Of a DNA stretch of 64,000 nucleotides, positions 45,288 through 53,441 are shown in pieces. The translations under genes were made by a program, and so were the position numbers. Numbering within the stretch: the first letter of the stretch is position 1; each line of letters starts with the position of its first letter. This stretch comes from Streptomyces sp. JH34 (lineage in GTDB: Bacteria; Actinomycetota; Actinomycetes; Streptomycetales; Streptomycetaceae): contig NZ_JAJSOO010000001.1 in the NCBI RefSeq assembly GCF_029428875.1, positions 6,978,501 to 7,042,500 of the forward strand, read 5' to 3'. The notes beneath the pieces are model-generated. The model had not been told where the DNA came from, did no database searches, and saw only the letters and a program-made list of their open reading frames with translations.

Positions 45288-45343
45288 CCTCTGAATCACG
45301 GCCGGAGCTGCCGGACCGGGGTGATTCAGAGGGTTCTCAGAAG
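45288..45343. promoter_or_regulatory. Divergent operator of the two-component/flavin locus
   Basis: A perfect 12-bp inverted repeat CCTCTGAATCAC / GTGATTCAGAGG (45288-45299 and 45321-45332, spacer 21) is followed by a second TTCTCAG (45334-45340) that is in rough direct repeat with TTCAGAG (45325-45331), about one helical turn apart. It lies between response regulator and reductase starts and is a good candidate for the regulator's binding site. Confidence 0.6.
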
Positions 45344-45401
45344 TCGGGCTGTGAGCATGGGCCTCCCGTCACCGGAAGCCCGGCCCGTCCGGAGGAGCCC
45401 C

Positions 45402-46760
45402 ATGACCAGTACGTTCGCCACCACGGACACCGACCGCACGCACCACCGGCGCCCACGCCGAAGCGTCGTCCCCGCACTCGTACCGGCGGCGATCTGGGCG
45501 GGCGCCGCCGCTGTGCTGGCCCTCTGGTGGAGCGACACGGCCTCGGTCGTCGGACCGGCGGGCTGGATCACCGGCGCGGGACGTATCACGGGGCTCATGG
45601 CCGGATACGGCTCCGCGGTCCTGCTGCTCCTGATGGCCCGTGTGCCGTTGCTGGACCACACCGTGGGTACCGACCGGCTCGCCCGCTGGCACGCGTGGGG
45701 CGGCCGCTGCACCATCTCACTCGTCCTGGCGCACACCCTGCTGATCATCTGGGGCTACTCACTGACGTCCCACACCGGCGTGGTCGGTCAGACCTCCACG
45801 CTCGTGCTGCACTACCCCGACCTGCTCAAGGGCACGATCGGCTTCGTCCTGTTCCTGGCCACAGCTGTTCTCTCCGCCCGCGCCGCACGCCGCAGGATGT
45901 CCTACGAGACCTGGCACTACCTGCACTTCGCCACCTACCTGGCCGTCTTTCTCGCCTTCGGGCACCAGCTCTCCGACGGGGCCGACTTCGTGGGGAACCG
46001 CCTGGCCCAGATCGCCTGGTACGCGCTGTTCCTCGGCGTCGCGGCCCTGGTGGCCTGGTACCGGTTCGCCATGCCCGTCCGGCGCGGAGTGCGCCACCGT
46101 CTGCGCGTGGCCGCCGTCCATCCCGAAGCGCCGGGCGTGGTGTCCGTCCACCTCACCGGCGAACACCTGGACGAGCTGGGCGGAGTGCCGGGCCAGTTCC
46201 TGCGCTGGCGCTTCCTGACCCGCGAGCTGTGGTGGACGGCCAATCCCTACTCCCTCTCCGCACCCCCGCACCCCCGTCATCTGCGCATCACGGTGAAGAG
46301 CGCCGGTGGCCACAGTGCCGCGCTCGCCCGTCTGCGCCCCGGTACCCGGGTGTGGGCCGAGGGACCCTACGGCGGCTTCACCGCCCGTCGCCGCACCGTC
46401 CCCAAGGTGCTGCTCCTGGCGGGCGGCGTCGGCATCACCCCCCTGCGGGCACTCTTCGAGACCCTGCCGGGCCAGGTGACCCTCGTCTACCGGGCCCGTC
46501 GCGCCGAGGACCTCGCCCTGCGTGCCGAACTCGACGCGATAGCCGCACGCGGACAGGCGACCGTGCACTACGTCACCGGCGGAACGGCAGGCTGCTCCTC
46601 GCCCCTCACCGCCCGTGGCCTGAGCGAGCTGGTGCCTGACCTGGCCGCACACGACGTCTACCTCTGCGGCCCGCCCGGGATGACACGGACCGCGACCGAG
46701 GCCCTGCGCCGGGCCGGCGTTCCGGCACGGCGGATCCACCACGAGTCCTTCGAGTTCTGA
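45402..46760 (+). CDS. Ferric-reductase-like membrane flavoprotein
   Basis: A 452-residue oxidoreductase: a ferric reductase-like transmembrane domain (~20-225, about six segments; candidate heme ligands His in ARWHAWGG, SLVLAHTLL, YETWHYLHF and AFGHQL), then an FAD-binding domain (~240-330; FLRWRFLTRELWWTANPYSLS) and a NAD(P)H domain (LLAGGVGITPLRALFE to YLCGPPGM). It should move electrons from NAD(P)H via FAD and heme b across the membrane. GGAGGAG lies before the ATG at 45402. The next two genes are FMN-binding and ApbE, indicating transfer to a covalent flavin domain. Confidence 0.91.
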   Translation: MTSTFATTDTDRTHHRRPRRSVVPALVPAAIWAGAAAVLALWWSDTASVVGPAGWITGAGRITGLMAGYGSAVLLLLMARVPLLDHTVGTDRLARWHAWGGRCTISLVLAHTLLIIWGYSLTSHTGVVGQTSTLVLHYPDLLKGTIGFVLFLATAVLSARAARRRMSYETWHYLHFATYLAVFLAFGHQLSDGADFVGNRLAQIAWYALFLGVAALVAWYRFAMPVRRGVRHRLRVAAVHPEAPGVVSVHLTGEHLDELGGVPGQFLRWRFLTRELWWTANPYSLSAPPHPRHLRITVKSAGGHSAALARLRPGTRVWAEGPYGGFTARRRTVPKVLLLAGGVGITPLRALFETLPGQVTLVYRARRAEDLALRAELDAIAARGQATVHYVTGGTAGCSSPLTARGLSELVPDLAAHDVYLCGPPGMTRTATEALRRAGVPARRIHHESFEF

Positions 46761-46772
46761 GGAGAAACCGTC

Positions 46773-47204
46773 ATGCGCCGAGCCGTCCTCGCCGGCACGG
46801 GGTTCAGCACCCTGGTCATCGCCCTGCTCGCACTCAAACCCCACCAACTCCCCGGGCCCGACGCGTCGGCCGCCCACGCTCCCGCGTCCGCCCGCACGTC
46901 CACGGCGCCCTCCGGATCGTCAGCCGGCACGGGCACGTACACGGGAGATCCGGTCGACACCCGGTACGGGACCGTGCAGGTCGCCGTCACCGTCACCAAG
47001 GGGAAGGTCACGTCGGTCGAGGTGCTCCAGGCACCGGATCAGAACGGGCGCGACCAGCAGATTTCCTCCCGGGCCCTGCCACGGCTCACCCAGGAGGCGA
47101 TCACCGCTCAGAGCGCCCACATCGACGCGGTCTCAGGTGCCAGCTACACGAGCCAGGGTTACGTCGAGTCCCTCCAGAGCGCCTTGGACCAGGCCCATGT
47201 CTGA
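46773..47204 (+). CDS. FMN-binding domain protein, exported
   Basis: A 143-residue protein with an N-terminal signal anchor (~3-22), a Ser/Ala/Thr-rich spacer (~30-55) and an FMN_bind domain (~56-143). The flavinylation motif is DAVSGASYTS (118-127), where ApbE would link FMN; the acceptor position is Ser124 rather than the usual Thr. It lies 12 bases after the reductase gene and overlaps apbE by 8. It is probably the outer electron carrier fed by the membrane flavoprotein. Confidence 0.88.
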   Translation: MRRAVLAGTGFSTLVIALLALKPHQLPGPDASAAHAPASARTSTAPSGSSAGTGTYTGDPVDTRYGTVQVAVTVTKGKVTSVEVLQAPDQNGRDQQISSRALPRLTQEAITAQSAHIDAVSGASYTSQGYVESLQSALDQAHV

Positions 47205-47964
47205 CGCCGTGCCCGGACTCCGCCACGTCGAGCACGTCATGGGGAGCGTCTTCTCCTTCGACGTCCGCGACGAGCCCACCCCCGCGCTGCGCCGTGCCCT
47301 CGACGAGGCAGTGATCCACCTCCACCGGGTCGACGAGGTGTTCTCCACCTATCGTCCGGACAGCTACATCAGCCGCCTCGGCCGTGGCGAGATCCGACGG
47401 GAGGACTGCCCGCCCGAAGTCCTCGAAGTCCTCCGCCTGTGCGCGCACGCCACGCGGGTCAGCGACGGCTGGTTCAGCGTGGTGCCCGAGGGGACTCTGG
47501 ATCCCTCGGGTCTCGTGAAGGGCTGGGCCGTCGAAGCGGCGTCCCACATCCTCCACGAGGCCGGTGCGCGTCACATCTGCGTCAACGGTGGCGGGGACAT
47601 CCAGCTCCGCGGCCCGGCGGCCCCCGGGACCCCCTGGCGCATCGGGATCGCCCACCCCCTGCGCCCCGGCGAACTGGTCACCGTCGTCACCGCCCACGAC
47701 GACCTGGCGGTCGCGACCTCCGGCACCGCCGAGCGCGGGGCCCATGTCTTCGACCCGCACAGCGGCAGACCCGCGACCGGGTTCGCCTCCCTCACGCTCG
47801 TGGGACCGCGCCTGACCCTGACCGACTCCTACGCCACCGCCGCGTTCGCGAGGGGAGAAGGCGCGCGGAGCTGGCTGGAAGGCCTGCACGGCTACGAGGC
47901 GCTCGCGGTGACGCCCGACGGCGAGGAATGGGTCACGACGGGATTCCACCGGTACGGATCGTAG
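47197..47964 (+). CDS. apbE: FAD:protein FMN transferase
   Basis: A 255-residue ApbE-type flavin transferase. Family features are HVMGSVFSFDV at the start, LVKGWAVEAASHILHEAG, ICVNGGGDIQLRG and the C-terminal metal site TLTDSYATAAF. It would attach FMN from FAD to the FMN-binding protein encoded upstream. No signal peptide is visible, though some ApbE proteins act outside the cytoplasm. It ends this three-gene unit. Confidence 0.88.
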   Translation: MSDAVPGLRHVEHVMGSVFSFDVRDEPTPALRRALDEAVIHLHRVDEVFSTYRPDSYISRLGRGEIRREDCPPEVLEVLRLCAHATRVSDGWFSVVPEGTLDPSGLVKGWAVEAASHILHEAGARHICVNGGGDIQLRGPAAPGTPWRIGIAHPLRPGELVTVVTAHDDLAVATSGTAERGAHVFDPHSGRPATGFASLTLVGPRLTLTDSYATAAFARGEGARSWLEGLHGYEALAVTPDGEEWVTTGFHRYGS

Positions 47965-47981
47965 GTGGCTGCGCGGTCGCC

Positions 47982-48010
47982 GGGCCGAGCGGCCCGAACA
48001 GGCCCCTTCC
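47982..48010. promoter_or_regulatory. GC dyad and shared 17-bp motif before the DUF302 gene
   Basis: GGGCC-GAGC-GGCCC (47982-47995) is a perfect dyad in its arms, and CCGAACAGGCCCCTTCC (47994-48010) overlaps its end. The second sequence recurs with one mismatch at 59383. The dyad spacing (5-4-5) resembles DosR-type boxes. About 180 bases before the DUF302 start. Confidence 0.45.
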
Positions 48011-48192
48011 GGCCCCTGCTGTCCCGGCGAGCCGCCCTGCGGCCGGCACACCGGAATTGTGCATTCCACCACGACCGCGACACTGTGAGCAGGACGCCGT
48101 CCTGCCGGGCGGGCGGGTTCTCGCGCGGACCCCTCATCCGCGCGCCGCGCCCGCCGACGGCACCGGAAGCACGAGAGACGAGGTGGGAGACC

Positions 48193-48591
48193 ATGTCCTA
48201 CGACCGCACCGTCCATCTGCAGGCCGGGTTCGAGGCGGCGGCGCAGGCCGTTCGGCAAGCCCTTGCCGAGCAGGGTTTCGGCGTCCTGACCGAGATCGAC
48301 GTACAGGCCACACTCAGGACCAAGCTCGGCCATGACATGGAGCCCTATCTGATCCTCGGAGCCTGCAACCCCGCCCTGGCCCACCGGGCACTGGAGGCCG
48401 ACCGGTCGATCGGCCTGCTGCTTCCCTGCAACGTCGTCGTCCGCGCCGACGGCAGCCGGGTGGTGGTGCAGGCGATCGACCCCGGAACCATGGTCACCCT
48501 CACCGGGCTCGACGCCATGGAACCCGTCGCCGAGGAGGCGACCCGCGGCCTGGACGCCGCACTCGCCTCCCTCCAGGACACGTATGGATGA
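48193..48591 (+). CDS. DUF302-family protein
   Basis: A 132-residue soluble protein of the DUF302 family (YDRTVHLQAGFEAAAQAVRQALAEQGFGVLTEIDVQ, LGACNPALAHRALEADRSIGLLLPCNVVV). Members are often found with redox or heavy-metal genes; reaction unknown. GAGGTGGGAG precedes the ATG. A GC dyad motif lies about 180 bases upstream. It stands between apbE and the formate dehydrogenase genes. Confidence 0.88.
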   Translation: MSYDRTVHLQAGFEAAAQAVRQALAEQGFGVLTEIDVQATLRTKLGHDMEPYLILGACNPALAHRALEADRSIGLLLPCNVVVRADGSRVVVQAIDPGTMVTLTGLDAMEPVAEEATRGLDAALASLQDTYG

Positions 48592-48696
48592 GACGCGCGA
48601 CACCGGCTCCCACCCCGTACGGGACGCGTGACCGGGGCGGAGGAGTCCGCCGGCGTTCCGCGTGCGCCGTGCCGGGCCGAGGGGCACCCTGAAGCC

Positions 48697-50388
48697 ATGG
48701 CAGAGCAGGACGGTCAGATGCCGCACGAGCCGACGGACGCCGCCCGTGCGCTCGCCGCGCGGCGCGGCCGGCGTGGGGGACTGCTTCCCGAGGCCCTCAG
48801 CCGGGCCAGAGCCGGCACACCCGCCGCCCCCGGGACGTGGGCACCCCGGGTCGGCATCGACCTGGGACTGCCGGCAGCCGCAGGCCTCGGGCCCGCCACC
48901 TACTTCTCCGACCTCGCCACCCCTCACGCCGAACGGCATGTACGCGTGTGCACCGCCACGGCCTGCTTCGCGACGCGGGGCGGCCGTCATCTCGGCGAGA
49001 TCGAACGGGAACTCGGCGTCCGGGCGAACCAGGCCGACCCGGCGGGCGGGACGTCACTGCAGACGGTCCACTGCCTCGGCTACTGCTACGCGGGCCCCGC
49101 AGCACTCGACGGCACCCTCCCCCGCACGGGAGCGGACCTGGCGGAGCAGCTGGCGGGGAGCAAACCTCCCAGAGCGCCAGAGATCCCCGTGGCCGACGCC
49201 ACCGGTGATCCGGTGCTGCTCTCCGGGATCGTCGCGGGCCGACCCGCCTGGGGCACCTGGCGGAGGACGCTCGCGCGTCTGAGCCCGGACGACGTCCGGC
49301 GCGAGGTCGCCGCCTCCGGTCTGCGCGGACGGGGCGGCGCGGGGTTCCCCGTCGCGGACAAGTGGGCCGCCGCGGGGGCACGGCCCGGCACCGTGGTCAT
49401 CGCGAACGGGGACGAGGGAGATCCCGGCTCGTACGCTGACCGGCTGCTCATGGAGGAGGACCCCGACAGGGTGCTCGAAGGCCTGGCGCTCGCCTGCTTC
49501 GCCTGCGGCGCCCGCCGGAGCATCGTGCTGGTGCGCTCCGAATACCCCCGGGCGTTGATCCGCCTGCGACGGGCGGTGGCACACGCGGTGGCTGACGGCC
49601 ACCTCGCCGACGCCGAGCGCAAGGGGGAGAGGCGACCGGTCGTGGAGATCGTCGAGGGAGCGGGCTCGTACGTCGCCGGTGAGGAGACCGCCCTCATCGC
49701 GCGCCTCGAAGGGGCAAGGGGATGCGCTCGCCCCCGGCCTCCGTACCCGACCGACCGGGGGCTCTGGGGGGCGCCCACCGTGGTCAACAACGTGGAGACG
49801 CTGGCCTCGCTGCCCTGGATCGTGGAGAACGGCGGCGACCGCTACGCCCGGTACGGCACCTCGGACGAACCCGGTACCAAGCTCGTGTGCCTCTCCGAGC
49901 GGTTCGTCCGACCCGGTGCCTTCGAGGTCCCGCTCGGCACCCCCGTACGACGCATCGTCGACGAACTCGGTGGAGGGCTGAGGAGCGGCGCCCCGGCCGT
50001 TCTCCAGGTCGGCGGTCCGCTCGGCGGCTTCCTCACGGACGCCGACCTGGACGTCCCTCTGACGTCGAAGGCACTGGCAGCCCGTGGCGCCGCACTCGGG
50101 CACGCCGGCATCGTCGCGTTCGACACACACACGGAGCCGGTCGCACTGCTGCGGCACATCTGGGAGTTCGCCGCGCAGGAGAGCTGCGGGGCGTGCTCGC
50201 CGTGCCGTGTGGGGACACGCCGGGGCCTGGAACTCGCCGGCACCGGCGCCGCACCGGGTGAGCCGTACGGAAGGATCGCACGGCTCATGAGCGAGGCGAG
50301 CATGTGCGCGTTCGGCCGCAGGGTGCCCGCGGCCGTCCGCAGCCTGGCACGCGCCTACGGAGCGGAGCTGACGGGATGGGACCGGTGA
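48697..50388 (+). CDS. Formate dehydrogenase beta subunit, NuoE-NuoF fusion type
   Basis: A 563-residue flavo-iron-sulfur subunit. The N-terminal part (~80-150) is a thioredoxin-like [2Fe-2S] NuoE-type domain (Cys85, Cys90, Cys126, Cys130). The rest is NuoF-like: FMN/NAD site GRGGAGFP (211-218) and ANGDEGDPGSYADR, and a C-terminal [4Fe-4S] site ESCGACSPC with a later Cys in SMCAF. It passes electrons from the alpha subunit to NAD+. Starts at 48697 or 48718 are both possible. Its end overlaps the alpha subunit gene. Confidence 0.9.
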   Translation: MAEQDGQMPHEPTDAARALAARRGRRGGLLPEALSRARAGTPAAPGTWAPRVGIDLGLPAAAGLGPATYFSDLATPHAERHVRVCTATACFATRGGRHLGEIERELGVRANQADPAGGTSLQTVHCLGYCYAGPAALDGTLPRTGADLAEQLAGSKPPRAPEIPVADATGDPVLLSGIVAGRPAWGTWRRTLARLSPDDVRREVAASGLRGRGGAGFPVADKWAAAGARPGTVVIANGDEGDPGSYADRLLMEEDPDRVLEGLALACFACGARRSIVLVRSEYPRALIRLRRAVAHAVADGHLADAERKGERRPVVEIVEGAGSYVAGEETALIARLEGARGCARPRPPYPTDRGLWGAPTVVNNVETLASLPWIVENGGDRYARYGTSDEPGTKLVCLSERFVRPGAFEVPLGTPVRRIVDELGGGLRSGAPAVLQVGGPLGGFLTDADLDVPLTSKALAARGAALGHAGIVAFDTHTEPVALLRHIWEFAAQESCGACSPCRVGTRRGLELAGTGAAPGEPYGRIARLMSEASMCAFGRRVPAAVRSLARAYGAELTGWDR

Positions 50389-53084
50389 CCGGCCTGCGTG
50401 TGGACGGCCTCCTCGTGGAGGTGCCCGAAGGGGCATCCCTGCTCGATGCCGTCCGCGCGGCGGGAGGATCGCTGCCCACACTCTGCCACGACGACCGTCT
50501 TCGGCCGGCAGGCTCCTGCCGGACCTGCCTGGTCCGCGCGGACGGCCGGATCACGGCGGCCTGCGTAACTCCCGCCGCCCCCGGCACCGACGTCGCCACC
50601 GCGCAGGAAGACGTGCGGGCGCTGCGCCGCGACGCCGTGGAGCTCATCGTGTCGGGGCTCCCGCCCCGCGCCCTCTCCGCCGACTGCCGGAGCGAACTCG
50701 CCGACACCTGCCGCACCATGGACATTACCCCGCAGGCAGCGGCCTCCGAGGCGTCCAAGGGGCGTGACGACAGTCATCCCTACGTCCAGCTCGACCGGGA
50801 CCTGTGCATCGCCTGCGGCCGCTGCGTACGCATGTGCGACGACGTGCAGGGAACGTTCGCGCTCACCCTCACGGGGCGGGGAGCCGACACCGTCGTCGCA
50901 CCCGGAACAGGTGGACCATGGGCGCAGTCGGACTGCGTGGCATGCGGAGGGTGCGTCGACACCTGTCCCACCGGAGCGATCACGCGACCCGGACCGGGCC
51001 GCGGCATCACCACCGCACAGTCGCACCCGGAGAGCGTTCGCACCACCTGCGGATACTGCGGTGTCGGCTGCACGCTCGACGTCGTCTCCGACGGGAACCG
51101 GGTATCGGCGGTACTGCCCGCCCTCGACGGGCCCGTCAACCAGGGACACGCCTGCGTCAAGGGCCGGTTCGCACACGGGTACCTCACCTCCACGGAGCGC
51201 CTGGCACAGCCCTTGATCCGGAAGAACGGACACCTCGAGCCGGCCGGCTGGGAAGAGGCTCTGGCCCTGGTCGCGGACGGACTGCGCGAAGCCGTGGCGA
51301 CAGGGGGCCCCGACGCCGTGGCCGCGATCTCCTCAGCCCGGACCACCAACGAGGAGAACTACCTCGTCCAGAAGTTCCTGCGCACGGTCATCGGCACCAA
51401 CAACGTCGACAACTGCTCCCGCCTCTGCCACGCTCCCTCCGCGGCGGGACTGTCCGCCGCGTTCGGACGGGCCGGGGGCACCGACTCCTTCGACGACGTG
51501 GAGAAGGCGGACTGTCTTCTCGTCGTCGGGGCCAACCCGGTCGAAGCCCACCCCGTGATCGGGGCCCGGCTGCTGCAACACGCCCTCGCCGGAGCCTCGT
51601 TGATCGTGGCCGACCCCAGGGAGGTAGGTCTCGCGCACCACGCGGACGTGCACCTGCGGCCCCGCCCCGGTACCAACGTCGCACTCTTCCACGGCCTCGC
51701 ACACGTGCTCGTCGCCGAGGGCATGACCGATCCCGACTTCCTGCGCCACCGTGCCACCGGGCTCCCGGAACTGACCGAACTGCTCACCCGGCACACGCCC
51801 GCGCGCACCGCCGAGCTCACCGGTGTACCCGCTGAGCTCATCACGGCCGCGGCCCGCCTCTACGGCAGGGCCGAGCGTCCCGCCATCGTGTACGGGCTCG
51901 GTGTCACCGAGCATCTGCACGGCACGGACGGCGTACGTACCCTCGCCAACCTCGCCATCCTGCGCGGTGCCGTCGGGAACACCGGCCGGGGGTACGGCAT
52001 CACCCCCCTGCGAGGCCAGAACAACGTGCAGGGTGCATCCGACATGGGAGCACTGCCCGACATGCTCCCCGGCTACGGCCGGGTCACCGACCCCGAGGCG
52101 CGAAGCCGGGCCGAAGCCGTCTGGGGACGCACACTGCCCGCGCAGGCAGGTCTGCGCATCCCCGAGATGTTCGAGGCCGCGCGACGGGGAAGTCTGCGTG
52201 CCCTGTGGATCATCGGTGAGGACGTCTGTGCCACGGATCCCGACAGCCGCCAGGTCGTCGAGGCTCTCGACGCCTGCCCACTGGTCGTCGTGAACGAACT
52301 CTTCCTCAGCGAGACCGCGAAGCACGCCGACGTCGTCCTCCCCGTCGCGTCGTGGCTCGAGAAGGAGGGGACCTTCGTGAACTTCGACCGTCGCTTCCAG
52401 CGGGTACGCACCGCGGTGCGCCCGCCCGCAGCGGCACGGACCGACTTCGACGTCGTGCACGCGGTCGCCGCCGCGATGGGAGCGGACCTGGGATGCAGGA
52501 CGCCGGCCGAGGCCCTCTCCGAGTGCGGTCGTGTCGCTCCCCTCTTCGCCGGTCTCTCCCACACACGGCTCGACAGGGAAGGAGCCGTGGCCTGGCCCTG
52601 CCCCGCGCCCGACAGGCCCGGTGAGGCCACCCTCTACACCGACGCGTTCACCACGCCCGACGGCAGGGCGAGACTGAGCGCGGCCCCCTACCTGCCACCG
52701 GGGGAGACCCCCGACACCGCGTACCCCCTGCTCCTCGTCACCGGCCGCCGCTGGGCGCACTACAACTCCGGCAGCATGACCAGGCGTGGTGACAACCTGC
52801 TCCTCGAGGATCGCGGTTACCTCGATCTCCACCCGCAGGACGCCGCACGCCACGGCGTGCACGACGGCAGCGAGGTGACCGTCGAGAGCCGCCACGGCAG
52901 GGCCCGTCTGACAGCCAGACTGAGCAGCGGACTTTCCCCCGGACAGGTCTTCTGCGCCTTCCACTTCCCGGAGAGCGGAGTCAACGCCCTGACGTCCGGC
53001 CATGCCGACACCGTCACCTCCTGCCCCGAGTACAAGGTCACCGCTGTCAGACTGACGGACGGCACGGCTCGGACCACGCCGTGA
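50376..53084 (+). CDS. Formate dehydrogenase alpha subunit (molybdenum)
   Basis: A 902-residue molybdoenzyme. The N-terminal [2Fe-2S] ferredoxin (Cys37, 48, 51, 63) is followed by two [4Fe-4S] clusters (Cys144/147/150/154 and 187/190/193/197), then the formate-dehydrogenase domain with [4Fe-4S] ligands Cys225/228/232/260 and the molybdenum ligand Cys351-His352 in NCSRLCHAPS. The usual His-Cys cluster motif between the N-terminal regions is degenerate (DCRSELADTC), so that cluster may be missing. The start at 50376 has GGAG 8 bases before it; a GTG at 50385 in GTGA overlap is an alternative. No fdhD or cofactor gene is in the window. Confidence 0.92.
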   Translation: MGPVTGLRVDGLLVEVPEGASLLDAVRAAGGSLPTLCHDDRLRPAGSCRTCLVRADGRITAACVTPAAPGTDVATAQEDVRALRRDAVELIVSGLPPRALSADCRSELADTCRTMDITPQAAASEASKGRDDSHPYVQLDRDLCIACGRCVRMCDDVQGTFALTLTGRGADTVVAPGTGGPWAQSDCVACGGCVDTCPTGAITRPGPGRGITTAQSHPESVRTTCGYCGVGCTLDVVSDGNRVSAVLPALDGPVNQGHACVKGRFAHGYLTSTERLAQPLIRKNGHLEPAGWEEALALVADGLREAVATGGPDAVAAISSARTTNEENYLVQKFLRTVIGTNNVDNCSRLCHAPSAAGLSAAFGRAGGTDSFDDVEKADCLLVVGANPVEAHPVIGARLLQHALAGASLIVADPREVGLAHHADVHLRPRPGTNVALFHGLAHVLVAEGMTDPDFLRHRATGLPELTELLTRHTPARTAELTGVPAELITAAARLYGRAERPAIVYGLGVTEHLHGTDGVRTLANLAILRGAVGNTGRGYGITPLRGQNNVQGASDMGALPDMLPGYGRVTDPEARSRAEAVWGRTLPAQAGLRIPEMFEAARRGSLRALWIIGEDVCATDPDSRQVVEALDACPLVVVNELFLSETAKHADVVLPVASWLEKEGTFVNFDRRFQRVRTAVRPPAAARTDFDVVHAVAAAMGADLGCRTPAEALSECGRVAPLFAGLSHTRLDREGAVAWPCPAPDRPGEATLYTDAFTTPDGRARLSAAPYLPPGETPDTAYPLLLVTGRRWAHYNSGSMTRRGDNLLLEDRGYLDLHPQDAARHGVHDGSEVTVESRHGRARLTARLSSGLSPGQVFCAFHFPESGVNALTSGHADTVTSCPEYKVTAVRLTDGTARTTP

Positions 53085-53183
53085 CGCCCGGCCCGGGAGC
53101 CGAGCCGGACACAGCGTGCCGGGCACCGCACGCAGGCTCGCCGACTCGTCAGCTCGTCGACCATCGACGGCTCGACACGGGCC

Positions 53184-53441
53184 TCATCTGTGCGTGACGG
53201 GCTCGCGCGACTCCAGCAGACGGGCGCAGCCGTCCCAGGTGTCCAGGGAGGGATAGTCGTTCTCCGTGAGTTCCCGGCCGCTGATTTCGGCCAGCGCCTC
53301 GACGAATTCGAGGAAATCGAGGGAGTCCATCTCGAACGCGTCCCGGAGATCCGCCTCGGGTGCCAGGCTCGTGAAGTCGGCGCCGGGGACGACGCGCTGG
53401 GCGGCCTCCTGCACGAACATACGTGCTTGATCGTGATTCAT
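53184..53441 (-). CDS. Stand-alone acyl carrier protein
   Basis: An 85-residue acyl carrier protein with phosphopantetheine site Ser40 in MDSLDFLEFV, and acidic helices before and after. It is not in a PKS or NRPS cluster but is the last gene of an operon encoding a 2-oxoacid dehydrogenase and an acetate-CoA-ligase-like enzyme. Its ATG overlaps the E2 stop by 4 bases (ATGA), so stoichiometric coupling with E2 is likely. A role as acyl acceptor from E2 is a hypothesis. Confidence 0.9.
   Translation of the reverse strand: MNHDQARMFVQEAAQRVVPGADFTSLAPEADLRDAFEMDSLDFLEFVEALAEISGRELTENDYPSLDTWDGCARLLESREPVTHR

Noticed and set aside
51333..53126. 597-residue minus-strand frame opposite the formate dehydrogenase alpha gene
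   Set aside because: Shadow of a gene with clear cofactor motifs.
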